Origin: a virus
Virus record (IMG/VR): IMGVR_UViG_3300037189_019860
Span: 1-32,670 of that record
Reading direction: 5' to 3' (one strand)
Length of the DNA stretch: 32,670 bases
The notes beneath the pieces were generated by a model. The model was not told the origin of the DNA. It did no database searches and was given only the letters and a program-made list of their open reading frames with translations. Positions 8,396 through 16,187 of this stretch are shown here, piece after piece (within the stretch, counting starts at the first letter, position 1; every line of letters starts with the position of its first letter). Made by a program: the position numbers and the translations under genes.

Positions 8396-9465
8396 TGAAG
8401 GTAGCAGTTTACACGATAGCCCTGAATGAAGAAAAGCATGTTGAGCGTTGGTACAACTCCGTAAAGGATGCTGACTATATCTTAATTGCAGATACGGGGT
8501 CTACTGATAGAACAGTAGAGATTGCTAAAAGTCTGGGAATCAATGTAGTAAGTGTTTTAATTAAACCTTTTAGGTTTGATACTAGTCGTACTGCTGCACT
8601 GGCAGCTATTCCGGCTGACATTGATTACTGTATCTCGCTCGATATGGATGAAGTATTGACAGAGGGCTGGCGTTCTGACATAGAGACTTTGACCCTACTG
8701 GAACCAAATCAATCAGCAATTTTAAGAACTGTTTTGACATGGAACTTCAAAGAAGATGGTTCTCCAGGACTTCAATATGGAGCAGATAGAGTGCACTCCC
8801 GCTGGGGCGTTCGTTGGCGTCAACCAGCTCACGAGATCATTAGTACCTACGGGGACTACGAAGAAATTAGAGGTTCTGTTTCTTTCGGTATACATCACCT
8901 ACCTGATGACACAAAATCTCGTTCTCAATATATGGCAATGTTAAAAATGGCTGTAGATGAGAATCCGTATAGTGATAGAAATGCTTTTTACTACGCTAGA
9001 GAACTATACTTCTACGGACTATATGATCAGGCAGCTAGAGAATTTAAGCGCCACCTAAGCCTACCATCGGCCACCTGGGCCCCAGAAAGAGCAGCATCTC
9101 TTAGATATCTCTCCATCTGCGACCCTGCCAATGCAGAGCAGTATCTATTGAGTGCAGTTTCTACTGACAAGGGTCGTAGAGAGCCTAAGGTATCGTTAGC
9201 TCAACTTTATTATGATCGAGTGTCATGGGATGATTGCTATAAATGGTCATTAGAGGCTTTAGCTATTGAAACCAAACCACTGGACTATATGTGTGAGGAA
9301 TATGCATGGGATCACACACCATGGGATCTTGCAGCACTAAGTGCATATAATCTTGGTAAATATGATGAAGCTTTAAAATACGGTCTTAAGGCAGTGGAGT
9401 TAGATCCGACCAATGAAAGACTTGTAGCTAATTTAGAGTTTTACTCTAAGGCTTCTTCTTCCTAG
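8395..9465 (+). CDS. GT2-family glycosyltransferase with C-terminal TPR-like repeats
   Basis: 356 residues from the ATG at 8395. An in-frame start 17 codons upstream would lie within the previous gene and is rejected, because the GT-A fold begins right at MKVAVYTIALNEE. Residues 1-100 show the GT2 core: NEEKHVERWYNSV, the DTGSTDRT motif near 34-41, and DMDE near 83-86 as the metal/sugar-nucleotide site. Residues about 185-356 look like helical repeats, with a clear TPR near the end (NLGKYDEALKYGLKAVELDP). Two-domain GT2-TPR enzymes are known from bacteria and phages. The acceptor may be a surface polysaccharide, a virion protein or DNA. It ends 20 bases inside the convergent WhiB gene. Confidence 0.85.
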   Translation: MKVAVYTIALNEEKHVERWYNSVKDADYILIADTGSTDRTVEIAKSLGINVVSVLIKPFRFDTSRTAALAAIPADIDYCISLDMDEVLTEGWRSDIETLTLLEPNQSAILRTVLTWNFKEDGSPGLQYGADRVHSRWGVRWRQPAHEIISTYGDYEEIRGSVSFGIHHLPDDTKSRSQYMAMLKMAVDENPYSDRNAFYYARELYFYGLYDQAAREFKRHLSLPSATWAPERAASLRYLSICDPANAEQYLLSAVSTDKGRREPKVSLAQLYYDRVSWDDCYKWSLEALAIETKPLDYMCEEYAWDHTPWDLAALSAYNLGKYDEALKYGLKAVELDPTNERLVANLEFYSKASSS

Positions 9466-9904
9466 ATTCCTGAGCGTGAAATGCTTCAACCGCATTTGCA
9501 CTAGTTCTACTCTGCCAATTAAATCCACAATCTATGCATTCAACAACTTTCATAGTTGCCCATCGTCCCTTATTTGGGCGCTCTACTGTCATTGTCTTTA
9601 AAGAAGATGTTTTGGCTTTGCACATCGGGCATAGAGGGAATCTTTTATGACGCATTTCTTGACCTTCCCAGTTAACAGAGAGTGTGCGTCTTATTTGTTT
9701 AGGAGTTAGACCGCCCCAGATTCCCCAAATTTCTTTATTTTCTAGTGCATCTTTTGCGCATTGAGCTTTTACAGGGCATATTTCGCATAATTTTTTAGCA
9801 GCTACCTGCTGAGAGGGCTTATTAGCAAAGAAGCTATGAATATGCTCTCTATTTATAGGTTTAGAGCACTCGGAATTTTCATGCCATTCTGGAGAATCTA
9901 TCAA
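9446..9904 (-). CDS. WhiB-family protein with an extra C-terminal zinc ribbon
   Basis: 152 residues. Residues 1-75 are a WhiB domain: four cluster cysteines C13, C40, C43 and C49 (C-x2-C-x5-C at the end of the set), followed by the GIWGG turn at 61-65 and a basic QIRR segment. WhiB proteins bind a [4Fe-4S] cluster and act on transcription through the sigma factor. Residues 92-126 hold two further CxxC pairs (C92/C95 and C123/C126), a zinc-ribbon pattern not usual in WhiB proteins. The likely start is TTG at 9904, overlapping the stop of the upstream gene by 4 bases; no strong ribosome site is seen. It is the last gene of the - strand run and marks the host as an actinobacterium. Confidence 0.85.
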   Translation of the reverse strand: MIDSPEWHENSECSKPINREHIHSFFANKPSQQVAAKKLCEICPVKAQCAKDALENKEIWGIWGGLTPKQIRRTLSVNWEGQEMRHKRFPLCPMCKAKTSSLKTMTVERPNKGRWATMKVVECIDCGFNWQSRTSANAVEAFHAQESRKKKP

Positions 9905-10233
9905 AAGTCATACACCTTAACCCATGTAGCTGGAATAACAAAATCTAAAAGATATCCGTTACTTGTCTCACCAGACTCATCACATGGCATTACTTCATCT
10001 TCAGCTGGATCAATCCCTGAATAGCCTAAGGTTATCTCAGCTATATTGATCATCTGAAAAGCTTGACCTAAGGATAAGGCAATACCTTCTCGCTGAAGAG
10101 TAGAGGCTAGAGCCTTGCGCACAACTTCGTGTTCAAGGTCAACATGCCCTTCGGTATAAAAAAGCAACCCATCGCCAGATGGATCTGCATCCCAAAAAAA
10201 CCAAAGGGACTCGCCAATACGAGAATCTTTCAT
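9901..10233 (-). CDS. Hypothetical protein, conserved-looking small acidic protein
   Basis: 110 residues. No domain is recognised. It starts with a WFFWDADPSGDG segment and has acidic stretches (DPAEDEVMPCDESGE). The mix of hydrophobic and charged residues suggests a small soluble alpha/beta protein. It lies directly upstream of WhiB (4-base overlap) and after a 59-base gap that holds a palindrome and a -10-like box, so it may begin its own short transcript with WhiB. Function unknown. Confidence 0.65.
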   Translation of the reverse strand: MKDSRIGESLWFFWDADPSGDGLLFYTEGHVDLEHEVVRKALASTLQREGIALSLGQAFQMINIAEITLGYSGIDPAEDEVMPCDESGETSNGYLLDFVIPATWVKVYDF

Positions 10234-10240
10234 AAAAAAG

Positions 10241-10282
10241 ATTCTACCTTGACAAGTCCCTAGGTTATACGGTATGTACCGT
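10241..10282 (-). promoter_or_regulatory. Possible leaderless promoter and palindromic operator before 10233
   Basis: The - strand has TAGAAT (10246-10241) 7 bases before the ATG, the spacing of leaderless actinobacterial transcripts. No good -35 is present. Instead a palindrome, ACGGTA-TG-TACCGT, lies at 10269-10282, just where an activator or repressor could act. Weak support, from sequence pattern only. Confidence 0.3.
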
Positions 10283-10292
10283 TAATTACAAT

Positions 10293-10526
10293 TTAAAAGG
10301 GTTTAGCAATACTATTCTTCACATTACCGTAAGCAGTAACGACAAAGTGCTGAGTTAGTCCAGAATCCTTCTCCGGATCTGGGATAGCCACCTTTAGCTC
10401 AATATCAACCACCGAGGGAATAGCATCTTCACCGATTTCCATGAATTTAGCTACTTCTTCGCAGGCAGTCTTTCTAGCCTGCTCTACAGTATCTGCACCA
10501 AACTTAAGTTCAAAATGTACGCGCAT
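10293..10526 (-). CDS. Hypothetical small protein
   Basis: 77 residues. The pattern is strand (VHFELKF), helix (TVEQARKTACEEVAKFM), then strands (VDIELKVAIP, HFVVTAYG), suggesting a small alpha/beta fold. No family is recognised. It is translationally coupled to the upstream gene by TAATG at 10526, so it belongs to the same operon as the glycosyltransferase at 10967-11959. Confidence 0.65.
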   Translation of the reverse strand: MRVHFELKFGADTVEQARKTACEEVAKFMEIGEDAIPSVVDIELKVAIPDPEKDSGLTQHFVVTAYGNVKNSIAKPF

Positions 10527-10954
10527 TAGCTGACCTTCTTCTCTAGTTTATATGGAGAGTAGTGGACACCCTTGAGTTCAGGAACTTTACCATCAGTAGA
10601 GTTGATAATTACATCTCCATAACGAACAGCAATTACTTTACCTCGACGCCCGTTATGCATAATACCGGTAGCATCAGCAAAGGCATCAATTAGAACCCTT
10701 ACATCATCTCCAACCACGATATTTCCAGGCTGTAGAGGAATCCAAATCTCATCCGGTGAGTCAACCTGGTCTAGTGCTGGTTTACCTAGAGCCAACTTAC
10801 TGAAAATATCAATGGTTTCCTTAGCAATGCCTGGAGTCATTTTTTCAAAGCTTTCCCAGGTTTCGAGTAGCTTCAAAATAGCCTTACCTGAGCCAACCTT
10901 AACCTTGGCTTCTTCTAGCTGTTGCTTTATCCATTCATAGTTTACTTCTGGCAT
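10526..10954 (-). CDS. Hypothetical protein with a KOW/SH3-like C-terminal region
   Basis: 142 residues. Residues 1-70 are helical and charged. Residues about 78-140 look like a small SH3-like barrel: GDDVRVLID, then GRRGKVIAVRYGDVII, then LKGVHYSPYKLEK, similar to KOW-type beta segments. Such domains bind nucleic acids or proteins, but function is unknown. A clean AGGAG lies 6 bases before the ATG, so translation should be efficient. It follows the GT-B-like gene by 12 bases. Confidence 0.7.
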   Translation of the reverse strand: MPEVNYEWIKQQLEEAKVKVGSGKAILKLLETWESFEKMTPGIAKETIDIFSKLALGKPALDQVDSPDEIWIPLQPGNIVVGDDVRVLIDAFADATGIMHNGRRGKVIAVRYGDVIINSTDGKVPELKGVHYSPYKLEKKVS

Positions 10955-10966
10955 TTTTTCTCCTAT

Positions 10967-11959
10967 TTATCCAGCTACTACTAATCTTAGTAGTTCAATG
11001 GATTCTTCTTTATTTGGAATGGCACTTATATAATCTCTACGTTGATTTATCGCAATCTCTAGACGCTCTTCATCGCTAGCTTCTTCAATGCTTGATCCGA
11101 GAACGTACCAGCTATTCGAAAGTTTTCCCGTGTCTCGCCAATCTGAAAATACAGGCACTAGAGAGTTCATAGCTTGTATATACCTATATGACCACCATGT
11201 GCCCACGCCTCTATCATGAGGAGCAGCCAATAATCCAAAACTAGAGGCCAATCTAGAACTAACTATAGACTCGCTTTCCTTCGGGGCAATTTTTAAGGGA
11301 GATACTGGTAGTTGAAGTAACTGTTCTACTTTTTTAGTCCATGAAGATTTAGGCGAATCAGCTACCCATCGGGTGCTACGGATATCAGATATAGAAGGCT
11401 CCACGAGCAGATGAGAGTCTAGATTCACTCCAATCAGGCTCGATGGGTCAACAGTAGATATAAATTTAGATACTGATTCTTTATCTTTCCAGGGCATAGA
11501 AGGGTATATGGTCTTAGGCCATGCAGTATTCAATAGTTTTGTTGCAGCTGAACGAATACTTTCCTGAGAAGATGAAGATATGGCTGATTTAAACTCTCTA
11601 CGCTTGGTATAGAAATCAGAAAAAAGGCTGGAAACATCTCTATCAATAGAGGCAAGACTTGATTTAAATTGCCATATCTGAGGATGGTCTACGATCAATC
11701 TTAGCTTCGGTGACTCGTACATAAGATTAATAGTATGCATTGCACCATATACTTTGTTGGCTCCTAGACTTGTAGGGGGTATGACACCAACAAGTATCGA
11801 GTCATATTGATCTAAAAATTCTTTGGTCCAAGTAACACTAGGAGTAGCCCACTCTACGTCTGCAAAAGTCTCTACTGCTTTGACTAAAGTCCCAAAAAAA
11901 GTAGTATTTGCTGATGGCTTAGTGTGGGACGAAGCCATTCCCGTAACAAGTACTTTCAT
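10967..11959 (-). CDS. GT-B-fold glycosyltransferase-like protein
   Basis: 330 residues. The N-terminal half opens with a Rossmann-like strand and loop (MKVLVTGMAS) and a helix, then SILVGVIPPTSLGANKVYG. The C-terminal half has the nucleotide-sugar binding pattern seen in phage GT-B enzymes: GLLAAPHDRGVGTWWSYRYIQA, then LVPVFSDW. Phage GT-B enzymes include those that glucosylate modified DNA bases and those acting on proteins or glycans. It is the first gene after the hairpin at 11981-12004, with AAAGGA about 7 bases before the ATG. The Ser-rich middle (about 110-170) is poorly conserved in type. The substrate is unknown. Confidence 0.65.
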   Translation of the reverse strand: MKVLVTGMASSHTKPSANTTFFGTLVKAVETFADVEWATPSVTWTKEFLDQYDSILVGVIPPTSLGANKVYGAMHTINLMYESPKLRLIVDHPQIWQFKSSLASIDRDVSSLFSDFYTKRREFKSAISSSSQESIRSAATKLLNTAWPKTIYPSMPWKDKESVSKFISTVDPSSLIGVNLDSHLLVEPSISDIRSTRWVADSPKSSWTKKVEQLLQLPVSPLKIAPKESESIVSSRLASSFGLLAAPHDRGVGTWWSYRYIQAMNSLVPVFSDWRDTGKLSNSWYVLGSSIEEASDEERLEIAINQRRDYISAIPNKEESIELLRLVVAG

Positions 11960-11965
11960 ATAAAT

Positions 11966-12004
11966 CCTTTAATAAAGGTAGAGGGGCATCTTTCGATGCC
12001 CCTC
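11966..12004 (-). terminator. Strong hairpin between the SSB-like gene and the GT-B-like gene
   Basis: A perfect 10-bp GC-rich stem, GAGGGGCATC (11981-11990) with GATGCCCCTC (11995-12004), has a four-base loop that reads GAAA on the - strand, a stable GNRA tetraloop. It starts 12 bases after the SSB-like stop codon. The following T-tract is weak (TACCTTTATT), so it may be a partial terminator or a 3'-end stabiliser. A second small repeat, CCTTT-AAT-AAAGG (11966-11978), overlaps the ribosome site of the next gene. Confidence 0.65.
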
Positions 12005-12016
12005 CACGTTATTTAT

Positions 12017-12571
12017 TTAGAACGGTGTATCTTCTGAAGCGCTTACAGGAGCGGCAGGTGCAGGTGCTGGTGCCGGTGCAGGTGCAGGGGCAGCAGCAAC
12101 TGGTGCAGCTGGTGCAGGGGCAGGGGCAGCAGCCGCTGCGGCAGCAAATGCATCATTAGCTACAGCCTGAATAGCATTGTAGTTCTTGATTTCATTGCTA
12201 CGGTTACCGTTATAGGTGCGAGTGGCAATAGTTCCACGGAATGAGCGGTGAAGCAGTGCCTGCTCAATCTGCGCATTAGTTGGGTTGGTCTCGAAGTATG
12301 CCTTGTTCAAGCCAAGAACACCCATCTTCATGAAGAACATTCCAAGAGCCTTGTTGTTCTCTGGTGAAATTACAAGGTTGTCCCATACGCGACGCTTAGC
12401 GTGAGGACCACTCTGAACTTCGGTTGTGATCTTGAACATGGTCTTGCCAGACTGAGACACGGTTGCCTTAGACTCGATAACCTTTAGTTCGTAATCGCCA
12501 TCTGGTAGTGGCTCGTAGGAAGCAGTTTCTCCGGCTTCCTTGACTAGATCGCTCCAATTAACTGAGCTCAT
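12017..12571 (-). CDS. Single-stranded DNA binding protein-like (phage SSB-like, DUF669-type)
   Basis: 184 residues. Residues 1-135 resemble phage SSB-like DUF669 proteins: PLPDGDYELKVIESK, then KITTEVQSGPHAKRRVWDNLVIS, then FRGTIATRTYNG. Residues about 139-177 form a flexible Ala/Pro linker of (AP)n type. The last residues, SEDTPF, are an acidic tip ending in Pro-Phe, the hallmark of bacterial SSB tails that dock partner proteins. Length is close to that of ordinary SSBs. It starts 3 bases after the Sak4-like gene, with AAGGAAAG as ribosome site. It would coat ssDNA for replication and recombination. Confidence 0.85.
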   Translation of the reverse strand: MSSVNWSDLVKEAGETASYEPLPDGDYELKVIESKATVSQSGKTMFKITTEVQSGPHAKRRVWDNLVISPENNKALGMFFMKMGVLGLNKAYFETNPTNAQIEQALLHRSFRGTIATRTYNGNRSNEIKNYNAIQAVANDAFAAAAAAAPAPAPAAPVAAAPAPAPAPAPAPAAPVSASEDTPF

Positions 12572-12574
12572 GAT

Positions 12575-13357
12575 TTACTTTCCTTCACTTGTTGTAGTTG
12601 TTTTCTTTGTTGCTGCTTTAGTCTTCTCACCGAAGACGATGTCTAGCATGCGCTCGACACCAAGGTCCTGCTGTTCTACAACCTTGCCTAGGCGTCCCTG
12701 AACGCGCTCTCCAGCTTCGTACTCAGGCGTGCGCTCAACGTACATGCGACGCACCTTGTATGGGGGCTGTAGTGGGTCAGGATTCGGCATAGTTTCTACC
12801 GTAATTGCACCTAGGATGTCATAGAAGTACGGAGCCTGAATTGCTAGCTGACCCTGTAGATATGGACGGTATACACCATCAGTACCCTTACGAGCCATAG
12901 CAGTCAGGATTACGGCCTCTAGAGGCTGGGTTGGGTGCATTGTAAGGTCACGAAGGTCACGAAGTAGCGCACCCATGTGGCGAAGAAGTTCGCCCCACTG
13001 CTGCATCTTCATCTGTTCGGTTCCTGCAATGTTGTCCATGCACTTGACCTGCAACTCAGAGATTGAGTCGATGATCAAAGACTTGAACTGGTGCTTGCCG
13101 CTCTGAAGCCACTGGAAGGCCTTCATAACGACATCATAGTCGCGAACCTGGACCACAACTGTGTCCCAAGTGCCATCTGCAATAGGTGGCGCTTCGCTAA
13201 TTGGGTCCCAGTACTTGACGTTAATTGGTAGGAAGCGGTGCCCACCCTCAACATCTAGCATTAGGCGTGGGTAAGGTGCTGTGACGGCAAACGAGGATTT
13301 ACCGACCTTAGATTCGCCATAAACCATAATTGTTAAACTGCGATCAACTTCAGACAT
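12575..13357 (-). CDS. RecA-like P-loop ATPase, Sak4-type recombination protein
   Basis: 260 residues. Walker A GESKVGKSS lies at 14-22 and Walker B SLIIDSISEL at about 93-102, with D97 as the metal acidic residue. The pattern MLDVEGGH (33-40) follows Walker A as in phage AAA_24/Sak4 proteins. This family are short RecA/RadA-core proteins that help ssDNA annealing and pairing. The C-terminus is a basic, Lys/Thr-rich tail. It sits between the Cas4-like nuclease and the SSB-like gene, a common arrangement in phage recombination modules. The Sak4 role is known for homologues; here it is inferred. Confidence 0.85.
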   Translation of the reverse strand: MSEVDRSLTIMVYGESKVGKSSFAVTAPYPRLMLDVEGGHRFLPINVKYWDPISEAPPIADGTWDTVVVQVRDYDVVMKAFQWLQSGKHQFKSLIIDSISELQVKCMDNIAGTEQMKMQQWGELLRHMGALLRDLRDLTMHPTQPLEAVILTAMARKGTDGVYRPYLQGQLAIQAPYFYDILGAITVETMPNPDPLQPPYKVRRMYVERTPEYEAGERVQGRLGKVVEQQDLGVERMLDIVFGEKTKAATKKTTTTSEGK

Positions 13358-13359
13358 TC

Positions 13360-14298
13360 CTACTCACTTCCTTTCTTCTCTTCGATTCCATAGTAACCGT
13401 ACGGGTCGGATGACTCGAACGCATCGCTAAGTGCTGCCTCTGCTGCCGAACCATCGTCGAACATCGGGCAAATAGCGAAGAACTGGCACTTCCACTTACA
13501 TTCACGGCCTGGCTTTGGGTACGCAAGCTTTAGGTGGCTCACTCCCTCATCAAGGCCATCGCGAACACGCATCATATCTTCCAGTGTGCCCTCTAGGCGC
13601 TGGTAGAAAGATCGGAGTGCAAACTTATTGTGGCGAACTTCAATCTGGTCGTAGAACGGTGGCTTAGCATAAGCACCGCGCTTAACCTTACGAAGCATAG
13701 TAAAGATGGCTCCATCAGAACGCTCACCGTCCTGGTTCTGAGCCTCTTCCAAAAGCATGTACGTTAGAACCTGCTCATTCATGTGAGCGATTGCTCCAAA
13801 TTCCGAGAATGAACCACCAACGGTTTTGAAGTCACGTAGCATACGAGCCCCATCGATCTTACGACGAACACGCATATCAATTTTTCCCTGAAGAGTTACG
13901 CGACCATCTAACATTGGACGCTCAATAACTTCCTCAGTAGAAATCATGTCTAGCTCAACATCGATACCCTCAAGCTCGATCCACTCAAGATAGCCCTCAA
14001 GCATTACTCTACCGAGCTCTGCTTCAGTCTCTAGCTCAGTGCTGTCGACTCCACTATCGGTTAGCGTCTTCATATCAATTTTCACTAGCTCAGCGTGAAT
14101 CTCTAGAAGATCGCGTTCCATATTAGACGTATAGTACTGATCAAGCGCCTCGTGAATACGAGAGCCCAACGCTAGTGCACCGGTAAAACTCTGCACCTTT
14201 GGCTTTAGACGACGGTAGTAAGTTAGCCACCAACGGCGACGGCAGTCCTTAAAGGTTTGGATCTCTGAGTTAGAGATACGGATTGGTTCAGTTGTCAT
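13360..14298 (-). CDS. PD-(D/E)XK nuclease, Cas4/RecB-like with a probable Fe-S cluster
   Basis: 312 residues. The nuclease motifs are in order: GSRIHE (45-50, H49), GKID (138-141, D141) and DFKT (156-159, D156 and K158). Four cysteines, C19 near the N-terminus and C267, C271, C277 near the C-terminus (C-x3-C-x5-C), have the Cas4/AddB layout for a [4Fe-4S] cluster. There is no Cas1 or CRISPR array, so it is not an adaptation gene. It probably trims DNA ends to ssDNA for the Sak4-like and SSB-like proteins downstream. It overlaps the helicase stop by 4 bases (ATGA). Confidence 0.88.
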   Translation of the reverse strand: MTTEPIRISNSEIQTFKDCRRRWWLTYYRRLKPKVQSFTGALALGSRIHEALDQYYTSNMERDLLEIHAELVKIDMKTLTDSGVDSTELETEAELGRVMLEGYLEWIELEGIDVELDMISTEEVIERPMLDGRVTLQGKIDMRVRRKIDGARMLRDFKTVGGSFSEFGAIAHMNEQVLTYMLLEEAQNQDGERSDGAIFTMLRKVKRGAYAKPPFYDQIEVRHNKFALRSFYQRLEGTLEDMMRVRDGLDEGVSHLKLAYPKPGRECKWKCQFFAICPMFDDGSAAEAALSDAFESSDPYGYYGIEEKKGSE

Positions 14299-16112
14299 TT
14301 TGTCGTTGCCTTGCTTTCCTTTAGCATCTTGAGCAGTTGTTGTTTATCTCGAACAATCTGCTCAAAGTTATCGGCTTTTGTATCTAGGGCCTGAATAACA
14401 CGCTCTTCGATTGTGTTTTCAGTCACATAGTCAGTGATAATCACAGAGTCATGGATCTCTGAACCGATACGGTGTACTCGGTCAAGAGCCTGCTTGTGGT
14501 CAACCAAAGACCATGGTCGTTGTAGCATAACAAGACGGCGTGCAGTTGTCAAGGTGACACCAACACCACCGGCCTGGGCAGTAAAAAGAATCCATTTAGT
14601 CTTGCCAGACTGGAAATCATCGATGGACTTCTGACGCTCATCCTGATCCTGAGCACCGGTAATTAGACCATGCTCGATCCCCTCCTTAGTCAGACGTGCA
14701 CTAAGAATTTCAATAAGCTGACGAGATACGGCGCAGACTGCTACAGAGTCATCACCAAAATCGCCATTTTTCATATCATCCATCAGAGCATCAACCTTAC
14801 AGGAGGGGTCTGACAAAAGTACTTTTTCCTCACCGGTAGCCGGATCAATGGTCACATCGGCATAGGAGCTGGCTAGTTGAAGTAGACGCAAAGCCTGGGT
14901 GAGTGGGTTAGGTGCAACTACAGAATCTCCAACTGTCCCGTCCTCTTTCTCGATTAGGGCAATCATGTGGTCCAGCATTTGCTTATACGCTTTAGCCTGC
15001 TTTGCACCCATTTCGACATCACGACGTTCATTGATAACTTCTGGAAGCCAAGGTAGAACTCGAGACTTCAACATACGGCGCATGCGTGGATTAATAGATG
15101 CGTAAAACTCTTGCTCCATGTGAGGCTTCACACCGAGAACCATCATTCCACCGAATGCGTTCAACATGGTATCAATCATTCGGTCAATCCATTTAGTCTT
15201 TGATGGCCACTCTTCAGGAGATATCCAGTGCAAGATAGGCCACAGATCTACAACATCCTTAGCAATAGGTGTACCAGTCAATGCAAAACGAATATCAGCA
15301 TCACCAGTGGCTGCCCAAAGAGCACGGGTTTGCTTAGACTTAGGGTCCTTAGAGCGGTGGATCTCATCTGCAACTACAGACTTAAAGTTAATCTCATTAA
15401 GCTCGCGCTGGTGGACTTCACAGCGGCTAGGAGTGATTCGAGAATCATGTCCCTTACAATCAATACAACGAGCCAATGCAATTGAGCCATAAGATGAAAG
15501 CTTTGAATGGGTGCGTAGTGACTCCCAGTTGATGACAATTACATCTGACTGCTGGTCAAACTGAGCACGACGCTGGGTGGCGGAACCATTGATAACGGTG
15601 ACATTTACTCCAGGCCACCACTTATCAAACTCTCGTTCCCAGTTCTTTTTGAGAGTATTTGGGCAGACAATGAGAGCTGGAAAAACCTCTTCACCACGAT
15701 CGTGTAGCTTCTTGAGAGCACGTATAGCCTGAGCGGTCTTACCAAGTCCAGGTTCATCGGCAAGTAGGGCACGCTTAGAGGTTGCTAAAAACTCAACTCC
15801 AGCACGCTGATGAGGAAATAAATCCTGGTCACCATCTTCCATAACATCTACATCACGTAGAGCATTAGATGGGTCGACTCGGTCAGCTTTCTCCCGCTTG
15901 GCCCACTCGGTCAATTTAGGCCCTAATTCGAGCTCAGCCTTGAATGTAGACCTTAAAGCCAGGCAGCCACCCCAGGACACAGGGATACGCCAAATCTGCT
16001 CCTTAGCGCTCCAGGAGGCTCCTGGAAGGCTTTTACAGAGCTCTTTTAAACGCCACTCGGCTGTAACCACAATGTGGGTTCCTGGGTCATCCAGCTCTAC
16101 AAATACTGACAT
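14295..16112 (-). CDS. SNF2-family DNA helicase/translocase
   Basis: 605 residues. FPHQRAGVEF (99-108) is the Q-like motif, DEPGLGKT (119-126) Walker A, DEIH (249-252) Walker B, LTGTP (278-282) motif III, and the C-terminal domain has QAGGVGVTLT and QALDRVHRIGS (motifs V and VI). This order and the DEPGLGKT and DEIH forms are typical of SMARCAL1-like phage helicases. Residues 1-75 form a small extra N-terminal domain. Between motif Ia and II, C216-x2-C219 and C231-x2-H234 form a possible zinc knuckle. A clear promoter lies upstream, and AAGGA is 5 bases before the ATG. It leads the helicase, nuclease, Sak4, SSB operon. Confidence 0.92.
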   Translation of the reverse strand: MSVFVELDDPGTHIVVTAEWRLKELCKSLPGASWSAKEQIWRIPVSWGGCLALRSTFKAELELGPKLTEWAKREKADRVDPSNALRDVDVMEDGDQDLFPHQRAGVEFLATSKRALLADEPGLGKTAQAIRALKKLHDRGEEVFPALIVCPNTLKKNWEREFDKWWPGVNVTVINGSATQRRAQFDQQSDVIVINWESLRTHSKLSSYGSIALARCIDCKGHDSRITPSRCEVHQRELNEINFKSVVADEIHRSKDPKSKQTRALWAATGDADIRFALTGTPIAKDVVDLWPILHWISPEEWPSKTKWIDRMIDTMLNAFGGMMVLGVKPHMEQEFYASINPRMRRMLKSRVLPWLPEVINERRDVEMGAKQAKAYKQMLDHMIALIEKEDGTVGDSVVAPNPLTQALRLLQLASSYADVTIDPATGEEKVLLSDPSCKVDALMDDMKNGDFGDDSVAVCAVSRQLIEILSARLTKEGIEHGLITGAQDQDERQKSIDDFQSGKTKWILFTAQAGGVGVTLTTARRLVMLQRPWSLVDHKQALDRVHRIGSEIHDSVIITDYVTENTIEERVIQALDTKADNFEQIVRDKQQLLKMLKESKATTK

Positions 16113-16139
16113 TTGAGTCCTTAAATATGTTGTACGAAT

Positions 16140-16168
16140 ATATTATCAGAAAAAATAAAGTTTGTAAA
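16140..16168 (-). promoter_or_regulatory. sigma70-like promoter for the SNF2 helicase operon
   Basis: On the - strand: TTTACA (16168-16163), a spacer of exactly 17 bases, and TAATAT (16145-16140). Transcription would start near 16133, giving a leader of about 20 bases with AAGGA (16122-16118). The -35 box lies inside the palindrome AAAGTTT-GT-AAACTTT. Confidence 0.7.
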
Positions 16169-16187
16169 CTTTTTTTGATAATAACTT
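16141..16187. promoter_or_regulatory. Nested inverted repeats, candidate operator (and weak terminator)
   Basis: Outer arms TATTATC (16141-16147) and GATAATA (16177-16183) enclose AAAGTTT-GT-AAACTTT (16157-16172). The right arm is part of TGATAATAACTT (16176-16187), and its reverse complement AAGTTATTATCA recurs exactly in the polA promoter. The outer repeat brackets the -35 and overlaps the -10. The AT-only stem with A/T runs could also give weak termination after the RuvC-like gene. Confidence 0.55.

Noticed and set aside
10250-10276. TTGACA at 10249-10254 as a + strand promoter
   Set aside because: No suitable -10 at 16-18 bases and no + strand gene follows; the sequence is better read with the - strand.
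13360-14298. CRISPR-Cas adaptation (Cas4)
   Set aside because: Only the nuclease fold is shared. There is no Cas1, Cas2 or repeat array in the window; the neighbours are phage recombination genes.
14434-15492. Several + strand ORFs of 66-108 codons opposite the SNF2 helicase
   Set aside because: They lie wholly within a well-supported gene, have no ribosome sites, and show no family pattern.
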